From Adiantum capillus-veneris (Eukaryota > Streptophyta > Polypodiopsida > Polypodiales > Pteridaceae): a DNA stretch of 64,000 nt. This document shows positions 23,002-33,229 of the stretch, piece after piece. The stretch's first letter is position 1. Every line of letters starts with the position of its first letter. A model generated the notes under the pieces. It was not told where the DNA came from. It saw only the letters and a list, made by a program, of their open reading frames with translations, and made no database searches. The DNA is taken from contig CM043952.1 in the NCBI GenBank assembly GCA_014529385.2, positions 159,123,557 through 159,187,556 of the forward strand, given 5' to 3'. The position numbers were made by a program, and so were the translations under genes.

Positions 23002-23167
23002 GGATCCTGTAACTCCAATTTCAGAAGTTAGCGTCTTTTTAGTACTGAAAGCCGAAATGAAGCTTTTAACTATTCAAATGACTTGAAAATTGAAACATGA
23101 GCTATTCAGGGCCTAAGGATGCAGGGTAGGTGAAAAAATATGCAAACTGGGCTCAAAATCATGCTGG

Positions 23168-24177
23168 AGACATCATACGCGTATGATGTCTTTTGTGTCA
23201 AAATGACTTCATATTGGTTGTGCTTGTAGCTGATAGTGTATACATGAGTATCATATGCTTGGATTTGAGTTTGGATACCATTTGGTCAAGTTTTGGCCAG
23301 TTTAGTCCAGTTCAGGCTCTTGGCAAAATTTTGAAAGGGAATTGGATTTTATGATCCAAATTGGATAAAACTTGGTGGTTCACCTTCAAATGGCATGTAG
23401 ATCACTTCTGTTTGGTGGTTGAAGCCCTGAGGTGCCAAAATCACATAGTGAGACATCATACGCGTATGATGTCTTTTAGTGTATTTTTGGACCAAATTTC
23501 TCTATAAGCTTGGATTTGGCTTTAGATAGGCTTATTCAATGGATTTATGAAGTTTGGATAGATTTTGGGCTAAAAATGGCTCTGGAGACATCATACGCGT
23601 ATGATGTCTTTTTCATCAATTTTTCATGGGATTGGTTCTGTGGACTCCCCATGTACTAGTGAAGGACTGTCCCTACTCAAATCTTGGTTTGGACTTGAGT
23701 ATGTTGGATTTGGGCTAAAATAGGCTTTGGATGAAGGATTTTCCCTCAATTGGGCTAATGGGGTGATCCACTTGACCAAATGGTTCCAAACTTCATATGT
23801 AGCATGTAGTAGATATATATAATGGATGTATGATGTCAAATGAGCAGTTTTGGCTCTGTAAGTGCAAATAGACATCATACGCGTATGATGTCTTTTGTGT
23901 CAAAATGGTGCTTTTTGGTTCCAGATAGCTTGTAGATGTGTTAATCAACAATCCTACAAAGTTTCAATGAGTTTGGAGTTATTTTGACAAAATTAGGACC
24001 AAAAATCAATTTTATGGCCTACTTTGCGTCTTTCTGGTTTTCCTTGGGTTTTCTGACTCCAATTCTCATGATACTTGGTTCATAGGATGTGATTAACATG
24101 TGGAATGAGGCTATGCACTCAAGTGTTGAAATGGATGTGAAAATCATGCTGTGAGACATCATACGCGTATGATGTCT
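23168..24177. repeat. Palindrome array B (core ACATCATACGCGTATGATGT)
   Basis: Five perfect 24-bp palindromes (core plus AG/CT ends) at 23168-23191, 23451-23474, 23586-23609, 23870-23893 and 24154-24177. Steps are 283, 135, 284 and 284 bp. The array lies directly upstream of the 3' ORF in the direction of transcription. The sequence between copies is non-coding and only loosely similar from unit to unit. Confidence 0.97.
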
Positions 24178-25810
24178 TTTCTTGAAATGTTGGTCTTTTT
24201 GTGCAAAGAATGCTTTGTGCTAGTGCCCTCAACCCTGATAACTAGTTTTCAACTTAAAAAGTCATTAGTTTAGCTAAAAAGCCCCCTTATAGGCATTTCA
24301 GTCTCCGAAGTCGTCTTTTTGCCTTGGAGTTGAATTTCTTCAACTTTTTTTCTCGAGAGTTGCATTTCCAGCTCATTGGATATGTTGTGAAGCCACCTAT
24401 TTGGTTGAACTTGACTTTGGCTCCCCGTTCTCCATCTTTCTCCATTTGGTTGCCCGAAAGCGTCTTTTTCACCATCGGTAAGTGAATCAGCTTTCTTTTG
24501 GGTTTTGCTTGCAAACATAAGTCATCCATGTATATTTGAAGCTGCTTGTGAAGTTTCATGTCATTTGGTCGTCAATTTTAGCCGTTATGCCAAAATGACG
24601 CTTTGTGTGTCCGAAGCCGAATCGGTTGTTCTGACCTACTTTTGGTGATCCAAGCCCGGAGATACTCCATGGTTGCATTGCCCTCGATGTTGTTAAGCTT
24701 CCTGAGAAGTTTTGTGTCGTTTCAACAACTTTTTCCTGTTTGCCTCTTGCAGGCTCTGTTGACCTAGGGTTTTTCAAGTCGTTCTTTCTCGAGCTTTGAA
24801 TGTTAGAAACCCATCTTCTATGCTAGGGTAACCCACCTCTAAGTTCTTGCAAGGTTTGGTTAGGCGGTTGTGCCCCTACCTAGCGTTCTTCCCCATTCCC
24901 CGTCTGCTCTTGTTTCTTGGTTTTGGTCAGTTTTCGCGACAAAAGTTAACGATAAGCATCAAAAGCTTAATGCAACGAGTCTACCTCTCATGTCTGGTGT
25001 CCTCTGAGCTCTCGTAGCAGTCGTAGAAGGCGGTAGAAGGTCGGATGCTCCTGTGTGCTCTTTGCTCTCTCCAAGAAGGTAATAGTGGAAATGAGCTTGA
25101 AAGTGATGTGAAAAATACTTAACTTCGGGCTTCTCGGATCACTTGTTACCAAATTTGACATGTGCTCCTATCTCGTCGTGAAAAGCACTTTAGGATTTGA
25201 AATTTCTCAATTTGGACTCCGTTTGACCTGTTTCTGAGAAATCTGTCCACTTTGCCAAAATTCTGTCATTTCGGGCTTTCCGCAACTTTTTCAGAATTGT
25301 ACCCAATTTTTACCATGGGTTGCCCTTGTCATTAGGACCATCACCGTCTATTCTTTTCTTTTTTCCGATCTCATTTCACCTGCTTTTTTATTTTTCTTTT
25401 ACTTTTATCAAGAAAATCATAAAAAATAAAAGAAAATAGCAAATTGAAGCCAAAAAATTCCAAACATACACAATAAATAGCTGGTAACCCTGTGTATATG
25501 AATATACACTTATTTGTGATTTCTGGACTTGGATTACCACTTTTTAGCTCCAAAAACACTCTTATTTAGTGATATTTACACGTCTAGAGACCCAAATTCA
25601 TCATTTGATCTCTTCTTGTTGCAAAACAAGGTATATAAGGGCATAAATATTATCAATATCCGCAATCAAACATAAAAATTGCAAAATCATGTAAGACACT
25701 GCCCTTGTAATATAATTTTTGTTTTTCTTTGTTTTCTCGCTTGTAGCTGCTTTGTAACTCCTATATACCTGTATACCTCCCCCCTTCCTAGTCTGAGTCC
25801 TCCCGGACGA
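24178..25810 (-). other. Element 2 spacer between pol and 3' ORF
   Basis: Non-coding sequence of 1.6 kb. It contains a 23-bp stretch (24515-24537) identical to the RT active-site region at 29558-29580. Small open frames at 24287-24777 show no domain. If the 3' ORF is expressed from a spliced or separate RNA, its signals could be here, but I cannot name one. Confidence 0.6.
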
Positions 25811-28800
25811 CTATGAAGTGTCTGTGGGCGAAGCAATGTAGTTGTTTTGGTCATAAGTTCCCAGTGCAATTGTAGAGCGATGATACAACAGTCTTTCCAA
25901 TAAAGCTGCTCTTTGTTTGATTGAAGGATTGGTGGTTGGGTTTTGGGTTGGTTTTGGCACTTCGGTAGTAGAATCAGTAGATGGATTCTTCTTTACTTTG
26001 TTGTTCTCTTTCACAATCCAAATCTGCTTCCGCTTCACTTGTGCTTGCCACAAACTTTTTGCGACCCAAACCTGCTTTGTTCTTTGTGTTGATTTCCTCG
26101 ACTTGAAATACCTAGGAGTGTCCGTTGATTGTACTGAAGGGAGTTCCTGTTTACAAATCTTTGGGATCCAAATTTGCTTGCTATAGCTTTGTGCCGTCAT
26201 GAACTTCTTTGGAATCCAGATCTGTGTCACTGTCCTTGATTGTCTGGAATCACTCTGTTGTCTGGTATTGAAGACTCTGTTTTCCACCTTTGTGTTCTCT
26301 GGCACAACCTTTTTTGGTCTCCATACCAACTTTGACTCCGTTTTTTCCCAAGGTTGAGCTGTTATATTATTGCTTGTCTTCCTTATCCACTGTTGAGAAT
26401 TCCTCGTCGAAGAGTAATCCGGTTGTATAGAAACTTTTGGTTGCCATTGCTTCTTCTTTTTCTCTGGTTGTTGTTTACCTTTGTCTTTGGATTCGTCCTT
26501 TGGAGTTGGCTCTTCTCCTTTGGTGAACTTAACTGATTGACCTTCACCTTCGTATTTGATAAGCACTGATTTAGACCTCCAGTCAATCATTGCATTGTAT
26601 TGCTTCTGCCATGGTTGTCCTAGCAATAATGGTTGTTGTGTAGCTTGGTCTTCAACCACGTAAAACATATGAGGATACACATAACAGTTAATCTGTATAT
26701 GTAAAATTGTGCATCCGACAGTTTTGATTGAATTCTCAGAGTAACTCTTTAACTCTTGCTTGGCAATTTGTAGTTTAGTGTCATTTGTCAATTGTCTATA
26801 CAAACTGAGTGAAAGTAGGTTAGTTTGAGCTCCTGAATCCAATAGTGCTCTGGCTTTGATTTGGTTGGTTCCTACTTTGCATTCAATGATGGGTTCTTCT
26901 TTGTCATTATCCATTTCTGTTATACTGACTGCGTTTATTCGTATTGCTCCTTCATTGCGCTGTTTCTGACGCAGTAGTTTTCTTTTCTCCATTCTTTCCT
27001 TCTCCTCGGCTTGCGCTTCCTCCAAAATCATTTTCTTTTTCTGGACACGCAGCTTTTCTTGATGTATTTTGAGAAGCATGTCTTGGGTTAGCGGCAAAAG
27101 ATACTTTTTCACTCTGCATCCACTAATCCAATTGGGCATTTCTTCTCCGTGTAGTGTAGCAAGCTTGACGGCTCCACTTGGTGATAGATCTTTAATCACC
27201 AGAGGTCCCATCCCTCGCTTTTTAAGCTTCTTAGCATGCTGTTTCAGAGTGTAAACTAGGACATAGTCCCCAACCTTAAACTCTTTAGTCCGCACATGCT
27301 TATCAAAAAATTCTTTTTGTCGCCTTTTTTGAGCGTAGATAGAAGCTACTGCTTTTAGGCGAAGCTCGTCTAGCTTTTCCAGGTCATCTATTCTATCAGA
27401 AAGCTCGTGCCCTGTCCACTCTAGATCCTTAGCCACCCTTAAGGTTGAAATCAAGAATTCTATTGGTAAGATAGCATTTAGCCCAAAAACCATGTTATAT
27501 GGAGTCGTTCCTATTGATGTTTTATATGCTACCCTATATGCCCATAATGTTGAATGCAACTTCTGGTCCCAGTCAGTTCTCGACTCAGATACAATCTTCG
27601 TGAGGACCGTACATATGGTTTTGTTTGTTGCTTCAGCTTGTCCGTTTGCTTGTGGATGATACGGGGCTGATTTCCTATGGATTACCATGAATTCATCTAG
27701 AAGGATCTCTATCACTTCATTTATAAAATGTGTACCTCGATCACTCACAATTTCTATTGGCAATCCATATCGTACAAAGACGTATTCATATAGAAATTGT
27801 GCCGTGGTCCTGGCATCTGCTTTTTGAGTTGCCTTTGCTTCGACCCACTTTGTTAGATAGTCTGTAGCCACAACGATGTATTGTGCATGAGTCTTATATG
27901 CAGGAGGTGAAATGGGTCCGACATAATCAATCCCCCATTTTGCAAAAGCTCTTGCCCCCATCATTGGTCTAAGCGGCATATCATCTCTTTTAAGTGGTAC
28001 TTTGGTCCGCTGACAGTCATCGCACCGTTTAACGTATTCCTCAGCGTCCATATGTAATGTTGGCCACCATATTCCTGCGGCTAAGACAAGTTTTGTTGTC
28101 TTATCACCTGAGAAATGGCCTCCACCTACTCCTCCATGAGCTTGCTCTAGGATTATCACATACTCAGACTCTGATGCGCAAATCCTAAGCTGGTTGTCTT
28201 TACATCTCTTATAGAGTTGATCTCCTATTAAAGCGTAATCTCTAGCTTCTGTCTCTATAGATTTCTGACGAGCTTTTGACGTTCCTTCTGGGAAAGTTCT
28301 ATTTGTGAGATATTCAACAATATACTGACTCCATTCTAGAGCGATCGTTATCTGATATAATGTCGAATACTCTGCTGGCGGTTTTGATGAACATACAATA
28401 CATACAGTGACATATTCATGTACGCTTTCTTTCATTCCTGGCCAATAGACTCCCAATTGTAACAAATTCCTATATGTGTTCCTTCTTGAACAATGAAATG
28501 CACATTCCTGAACATGTGCTTCGCGCAGATATATATTATATTCCTCAGGATTGATGCATAGTCGTAAAACATGATCATTTCCCAATTGATACAACCTTCC
28601 TGCAACCAATTGAAGATTCTTGGATTGCTGAATAGCAATATGTTTCTGGTTGTATTCTCTTCTATCGAACTCTCCTCCATAGGTTAATAGGTTAACGACA
28701 TTTTGAGACCACTTCGGTATCATTTCTATGTTGAACAAGTACGCATCTGGCATGTCGTCATCTACTCCTATAGGGTCTTCTCCATTCGTCAATCGCGAAA

Positions 28801-29875
28801 GATGATCAGCTCTAAGATGTGTTTTTCCTTTCTTTACTACTACCGTGAAGTCGAATTCCAGCAAGATAATGAACCATCTCACTATTCTCCCGGTATTGCA
28901 TGGTTTATTCACTAGGTAGAGCAAGGCTTGGTGATCCGTAAAAAACACAAACTTGTTGGCTAGAAGATAATGCCGAAATTTCTTCACAGCATATATCATT
29001 CCTAATCCCTCTCGCTCTGTTGTGGTGTAATTCTTCTCTGCATTGTTGAGCTGTCGGCTGGCGTAACAGATAGGAAAATCCATGTTTCCTTCTTCTGGCT
29101 GAGCCAGAATGCATCCTATTGCATATGCCGAAGCATCTATATGCACATGGAATATCTTCTCCCAATCTGGTGATTTCAAGACTGGAGCAGAAATGAGTGC
29201 CTCTTTCAATTTCTTGAACGATTCCTCACACTCCTCTGTCCATTCAAAGTTCACTATTAGCCTGTAAAGTGGTTGGCCTATTATAGCGTACATGTAAATG
29301 AATCGTCTATAATATCCGCAATGTCTCATAAAGCTCTGTACTTGTTTCGCATTGGTTGGTCTAGGCATATCCACTATAACTTTTATCTTCTCTAAATCCG
29401 TGGATATTCCGTTTTGTGAGACAATATGTCCCAGAATTCTGCCCTGTCGGACCATAAACACACATTTCTCAGGATTGAGACAAATGCGATATGTCCTACA
29501 TTTCTCAAATATTTTTCTTAGGTGTTCTAGATGCTCATCTCTCAGAAGATAATGTACACATAAGTCATCCATGTATATTTCTAGAAACAACCTTAAGTAT
29601 TCTTTGAAAGCATGCGTCATCAGCCTCTGGAAGGTTGCGGGAGCATTGGTTAGACCAAAAGGCATAACCCGATAAGCATAAATTCCCCACTCCGTTGCAA
29701 AATCTGTTTTATGTTGATCTTCCAGTGCTATGGCTAGCTGGTTATATCCTGAAAAACCATCAAGAAAAGAGTATGTTGTTTTCCCTGATACACGCTCTAG
29801 AACATGATCAGTTATCGGCAGGGGATAATTGTCCCGGATTGTTGCAGCATTCACTTTCTTTAAGTTGACACACAC
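25811..29875 (-). CDS. Element 2 RT, RNase H, integrase and second retropepsin-like domain
   Basis: 1,354 codons, in frame with 29885-31492 upstream but cut off by a TGA at 29885-29887. Its context VPKKN-stop-KLRVCV suggests a former GGA (Gly). RT: MPFGLTNAPATFQRLM, then EIYMDDLCVH at about residue 100 (YMDD). RNase H: VHIDASAYAIGCIL, TTTEREGLGMIYAVKKFRHY and FTDHQALLYL. Integrase zinc modules: two, AHVQECAFH..CIVC (about 450-495) and AHGGVGGGHF..CDDC (about 575-617). DDE core: WGIDYVG, IVSDRGTHF and NGQAEATNK (near 645, 712 and 750). After a basic coiled stretch comes a retropepsin-like domain, ALLDSGAQTNLLS (Asp at about 1013) to PLLLGQPWQKQY. The tail repeats W-I/V-x-K motifs such as KQIWIPK. 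Confidence 0.95.
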   Translation of the reverse strand: MCVNLKKVNAATIRDNYPLPITDHVLERVSGKTTYSFLDGFSGYNQLAIALEDQHKTDFATEWGIYAYRVMPFGLTNAPATFQRLMTHAFKEYLRLFLEIYMDDLCVHYLLRDEHLEHLRKIFEKCRTYRICLNPEKCVFMVRQGRILGHIVSQNGISTDLEKIKVIVDMPRPTNAKQVQSFMRHCGYYRRFIYMYAIIGQPLYRLIVNFEWTEECEESFKKLKEALISAPVLKSPDWEKIFHVHIDASAYAIGCILAQPEEGNMDFPICYASRQLNNAEKNYTTTEREGLGMIYAVKKFRHYLLANKFVFFTDHQALLYLVNKPCNTGRIVRWFIILLEFDFTVVVKKGKTHLRADHLSRLTNGEDPIGVDDDMPDAYLFNIEMIPKWSQNVVNLLTYGGEFDRREYNQKHIAIQQSKNLQLVAGRLYQLGNDHVLRLCINPEEYNIYLREAHVQECAFHCSRRNTYRNLLQLGVYWPGMKESVHEYVTVCIVCSSKPPAEYSTLYQITIALEWSQYIVEYLTNRTFPEGTSKARQKSIETEARDYALIGDQLYKRCKDNQLRICASESEYVIILEQAHGGVGGGHFSGDKTTKLVLAAGIWWPTLHMDAEEYVKRCDDCQRTKVPLKRDDMPLRPMMGARAFAKWGIDYVGPISPPAYKTHAQYIVVATDYLTKWVEAKATQKADARTTAQFLYEYVFVRYGLPIEIVSDRGTHFINEVIEILLDEFMVIHRKSAPYHPQANGQAEATNKTICTVLTKIVSESRTDWDQKLHSTLWAYRVAYKTSIGTTPYNMVFGLNAILPIEFLISTLRVAKDLEWTGHELSDRIDDLEKLDELRLKAVASIYAQKRRQKEFFDKHVRTKEFKVGDYVLVYTLKQHAKKLKKRGMGPLVIKDLSPSGAVKLATLHGEEMPNWISGCRVKKYLLPLTQDMLLKIHQEKLRVQKKKMILEEAQAEEKERMEKRKLLRQKQRNEGAIRINAVSITEMDNDKEEPIIECKVGTNQIKARALLDSGAQTNLLSLSLYRQLTNDTKLQIAKQELKSYSENSIKTVGCTILHIQINCYVYPHMFYVVEDQATQQPLLLGQPWQKQYNAMIDWRSKSVLIKYEGEGQSVKFTKGEEPTPKDESKDKGKQQPEKKKKQWQPKVSIQPDYSSTRNSQQWIRKTSNNITAQPWEKTESKLVWRPKKVVPENTKVENRVFNTRQQSDSRQSRTVTQIWIPKKFMTAQSYSKQIWIPKICKQELPSVQSTDTPRYFKSRKSTQRTKQVWVAKSLWQAQVKRKQIWIVKENNKVKKNPSTDSTTEVPKPTQNPTTNPSIKQRAALLERLLYHRSTIALGTYDQNNYIASPTDTS

Positions 29876-29884
29876 TCGGAGTTT

Positions 29885-31492
29885 TCAGTTCTTCTTGGGT
29901 ACCACCACAATTGGAGATACCCAATCGGTGTGTTCAATCTCGTAGATGAATTCAGCTTCCATTAGCTTATCTATCTCTTCTTTGATTCGCTTAGCAAACG
30001 TATCATTATATGTGTATGGTCTCTGTCTGCTAGGCTTTGCGTCTTGTTTCAGTGGGATTGTGTGTTGGCATATCGATGGGTCAACTCCCTTTAAGTCCTT
30101 ATAAGACCATGCAAACACATCCCTATACTCTCTGAGAAGACTCAAAAGTCTCTCTTCCTCGCCTGGAGACAAATCCGTGGCTATGTACACCGGTCTAGGT
30201 GTCTCCCCTGGAGCTGCTAAATCAACTTTTTTTGCATCCTCCGGTCCGTCATAAGATTCGTTCTCCCTTCTCTCTCGAATAGGTTGGGTTAATACCACCT
30301 TCCTATCCTCTATTGTGAATTTCCTATAGTGAGAGGGAACATCCATGTTTTCCTTGATTTTGGCGTTTTCGTCCTCTCCACTCTCAAATTCTGTTGTCCA
30401 AACTTCTTTCAGAGTTTTCTTGAGCTCTCTGTACTTGTTTCTACGTTCTAACTTGGACTCCGTGTGTTCTCTGTTGCGCTTGTTCTTTTCTGATTTTTCT
30501 GTTTCTGTTTTCGTTCCATTCCTTTGAACTTGATTTCTTGAGCCTCTTTTGTCTTTTCGTAAGCTCTTTTGATCATTGCCTCTCATTCTTCCAGAAATCT
30601 TGTCCTTAACACAATCTTCCGCCTTTACTAGCATTAGGAATTGATTTTTTTCTCTTATTCTAGGCATCGGATTGGTTCTAACCCCCTTTGTTTTTCTCTT
30701 TGCTCTATAGCGTTTCTGGCGTTGTTTAGTTTGGTTCGGAAAATCATAAAATCTGACATCCGTTATAGTTTCTTCGTTTCCGCTTGAATTGTCCGTTGAC
30801 TCGTTGTCTGCTTCATTTCCCCACTCAGGATGATCAGGAATGTCATGAAACACCTCCTCTTCATCTTCCTTTTCCAGTGTATCGTTCTTTTTAGTTTCTT
30901 TTTCGAGTACAGTTCTCAACATGAAGTACGGAACCACGTCGTACCCGTCCTTGTCGCAAAATTTCGTTGTGGGACCATCCGGAATTGCACAAACATCTAG
31001 GGTTGCTAGAATGTGTGTCCATTCTAATGGTTCAAGCGTGTCCTCTGGAAAGGGTTCTCCTATATAAGTTTCGTCTTCGATAGCCCTTTCTAAAACACAT
31101 TCTTCTCGTTTCAGACTTCCACATTTCGAAGCTCCACACATCCATAACTCCTTGGGCTTACCTAACCAAGCTGGAAATTCGGATCCCGCCAAAGTAGCTG
31201 AATCAAACTCCTCTACCGGTGTTCGGTTCACATCTTTGTAGCTATGGTCTTTCAGGTTCACACGTGTAGTGGTTTCCATATTTCTCAGGTATAGGTGATC
31301 GTAGCCCCAATCTTGGACCATTTTCAACTGTCTCATGAATGGTCTTCCCAATATGATATCATAGTTATTCTCCTTGCCAAAATCGACAATAGCAAAAGTA
31401 TGTTCGTATTCAATGCCGCAAGAAGTCACTACGACTTTCTCTAATAACCCCATAGGTTTCTCCATGTGTCCATCTGCTAACTGGAGTTTCAA
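29885..31492 (-). CDS. Element 2 protease C-terminus, charged linker and RT N-terminus
   Basis: 535 codons in the same frame as its neighbours. It begins within the protease (IVDFGKENNYDIILGRPFMRQL, the usual ILGRPF end of retropepsins). A 250-residue linker rich in Lys, Arg and Glu (EKNKRNREHTESKLERRNK) follows. It ends with RT N-terminal sequence (DVFAWSYKDLKGVDPSICQH, WVSPIVVVPKKN). The ATG at 31492 is not the real start: the frame comes through a TGA at 31529-31531 from the upstream segment. That TGA follows ATC and would be CGA with one C-to-T change, fitting decay of a methylated CpG. Confidence 0.9.
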   Translation of the reverse strand: MKLQLADGHMEKPMGLLEKVVVTSCGIEYEHTFAIVDFGKENNYDIILGRPFMRQLKMVQDWGYDHLYLRNMETTTRVNLKDHSYKDVNRTPVEEFDSATLAGSEFPAWLGKPKELWMCGASKCGSLKREECVLERAIEDETYIGEPFPEDTLEPLEWTHILATLDVCAIPDGPTTKFCDKDGYDVVPYFMLRTVLEKETKKNDTLEKEDEEEVFHDIPDHPEWGNEADNESTDNSSGNEETITDVRFYDFPNQTKQRQKRYRAKRKTKGVRTNPMPRIREKNQFLMLVKAEDCVKDKISGRMRGNDQKSLRKDKRGSRNQVQRNGTKTETEKSEKNKRNREHTESKLERRNKYRELKKTLKEVWTTEFESGEDENAKIKENMDVPSHYRKFTIEDRKVVLTQPIRERRENESYDGPEDAKKVDLAAPGETPRPVYIATDLSPGEEERLLSLLREYRDVFAWSYKDLKGVDPSICQHTIPLKQDAKPSRQRPYTYNDTFAKRIKEEIDKLMEAEFIYEIEHTDWVSPIVVVPKKN

Positions 31493-31528
31493 CCTAGTCT
31501 TCCTTATTGCTGGTTTCCCCCATTTTTT

Positions 31529-33142
31529 TCAGATTTCTTTTGTAGCAATGGCTACCCCAGCTCCTCTGTCTAGTATTGCCATCGTGTTCACGCCTTGGAA
31601 TTCAACTGGTAAGGTTGTATTCCCCTCTTCACCTTCGCAATACTCTCCGACCTTGTTTAAGGGTACAGGCTTAGCGTTCTTTTGTGGTTTACTCAGCTCT
31701 TGTATACCCTCTTTCAGTCTCGATGTTGGGTCTTTTATCCCGAATTTCTCCAAGCATTTTCCTACAGTGGTCCACATATGTGGTCTTAGCCTCAAAAGCT
31801 CAGCTAGAGTGATAGTGCATGTCACTAGTGTTGACAAGATCTCTATCAATCCTTGCGAGTCCATGACTTTTTCTGATGAAATTCTTCGTGAGGGAAGTGC
31901 TTTAATCTCGGATTTTGCTTCATACTCTCCTAAGTATGAAGGTAAGGTTTTCAGTGAGTGAGGTTTGCTCTCCATTGTTCTAACAGAGCCCCCATCTCCC
32001 CAGTAAGATTGCAGATCCAAGTCCACTTGAGATCCTGCCTCAAATTCCACTATGGGAGGGTTCCTGATGTCCTTTTCCCAATTTGTCTGATTAGCTTGGC
32101 AACTTAGCTCGTTTGCAAAGTTTGCCTCTCTCACTTGTTTCCAAAATTCATTGTAATCCTCATCTCTTCCGTAAGACCTCTGTATGACTGGGTGAAAACT
32201 CTCTATCTCCTGATCGGTTGTGTTCAATACTATGCGGTCATCCTTGTGTGTATTTTCAGGCTTTTGTGCACTGGGAGTCTTTTCAGCTACCCGTGAAACA
32301 ATAATCTCTTCCTGAATTGGGTTTTCCGTTCCACAATTCATTGTTTCTTTTGGTGGTTCTAATAAGGCTTGTGCAGTCTCGATCATTCTCTGGCACATTT
32401 CAAGTCTGTGCTTTTCCAATTCCGCGTTTGGGTATGTCATCCACCTCTGTTCTTGTGTTTGGTTGTTCTTTAACCTAGCTTCGTAAGCTCTCATCAGTGC
32501 GTCCAATGGTTCGTGTACTTTGTCAACTAGCACTGATCCCCCTGAGCTTAAGCTCGTTGTTTCTTTGATACTCTTTTGTTTCGTTCTTTCCGGGCTCATC
32601 TCTCGTTTCCCGTTTTGACAATCAAGTTTTTCTAATCTATCTTTAGTTCGCTTTAGTTCCTCAGCTAGAATAGCGTCTTCACGTTCTTTTCTCAACTTCA
32701 TGCGTGCTTTTCTAGCTTTCCATGTGTTTCTTTGACTCCGCGGTCCTTGACTAACCACTTCGGTCGCTAACTTTCCATTCTCAGGTTCTCTAGTGGTTTT
32801 CTTAGCTTGAGCTCTAGTAACAACTTGCGTTGGTATCAGAGTTTCATTTTCAGACCCACTGCTGGTAGGAATAGTTTCTAGCATATTCAATGTCGTCTTT
32901 TGCACTTTGTTTGGATTCTTTGAACAATCCTCAATGAAGTGAGTAACCCCACACTCAGTGCAATAAGCGTTAATTCTAATGATTTCCGTATGTGGACAAA
33001 CATTCATCAGATGGTCACCTCCACACTTGTAACAGGGTCCTAGTGCTGGTCTTGGTCCCACTTGATTAGTCCTTTGTGGATAGGATGGTCTTTGTCCTGT
33101 TAACCCTCCATGAGCTATGAACATCAATGTTCTTGCGTCCAA
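31529..33142 (-). CDS. Element 2 nucleocapsid zinc knuckles and protease N-terminus
   Basis: 537 codons in frame with gag upstream. Two zinc knuckles lie at about residues 37-72: CYKCGGDHLMNVC and CTECGVTHFIEDC. A long Lys/Glu-rich linker follows. At the C-terminal end a retropepsin active site is recognisable as FQGVNTMAILDRGAGVAI, where Arg replaces the usual Ser/Thr after the catalytic Asp. In Athila/Tat elements this position is variable, so loss of activity is not proven. The frame is continuous from gag across the TAA at 33230-33232. Confidence 0.88.
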   Translation of the reverse strand: MDARTLMFIAHGGLTGQRPSYPQRTNQVGPRPALGPCYKCGGDHLMNVCPHTEIIRINAYCTECGVTHFIEDCSKNPNKVQKTTLNMLETIPTSSGSENETLIPTQVVTRAQAKKTTREPENGKLATEVVSQGPRSQRNTWKARKARMKLRKEREDAILAEELKRTKDRLEKLDCQNGKREMSPERTKQKSIKETTSLSSGGSVLVDKVHEPLDALMRAYEARLKNNQTQEQRWMTYPNAELEKHRLEMCQRMIETAQALLEPPKETMNCGTENPIQEEIIVSRVAEKTPSAQKPENTHKDDRIVLNTTDQEIESFHPVIQRSYGRDEDYNEFWKQVREANFANELSCQANQTNWEKDIRNPPIVEFEAGSQVDLDLQSYWGDGGSVRTMESKPHSLKTLPSYLGEYEAKSEIKALPSRRISSEKVMDSQGLIEILSTLVTCTITLAELLRLRPHMWTTVGKCLEKFGIKDPTSRLKEGIQELSKPQKNAKPVPLNKVGEYCEGEEGNTTLPVEFQGVNTMAILDRGAGVAIATKEI

Positions 33143-33229
33143 ATTGTACCTCTCTTCATCAGAAGCACTTGTAACTGTTGGTATTCCAGCATTCCCAATC
33201 CTGCCCCATGGTTCTGATTGTTTGGGTTC

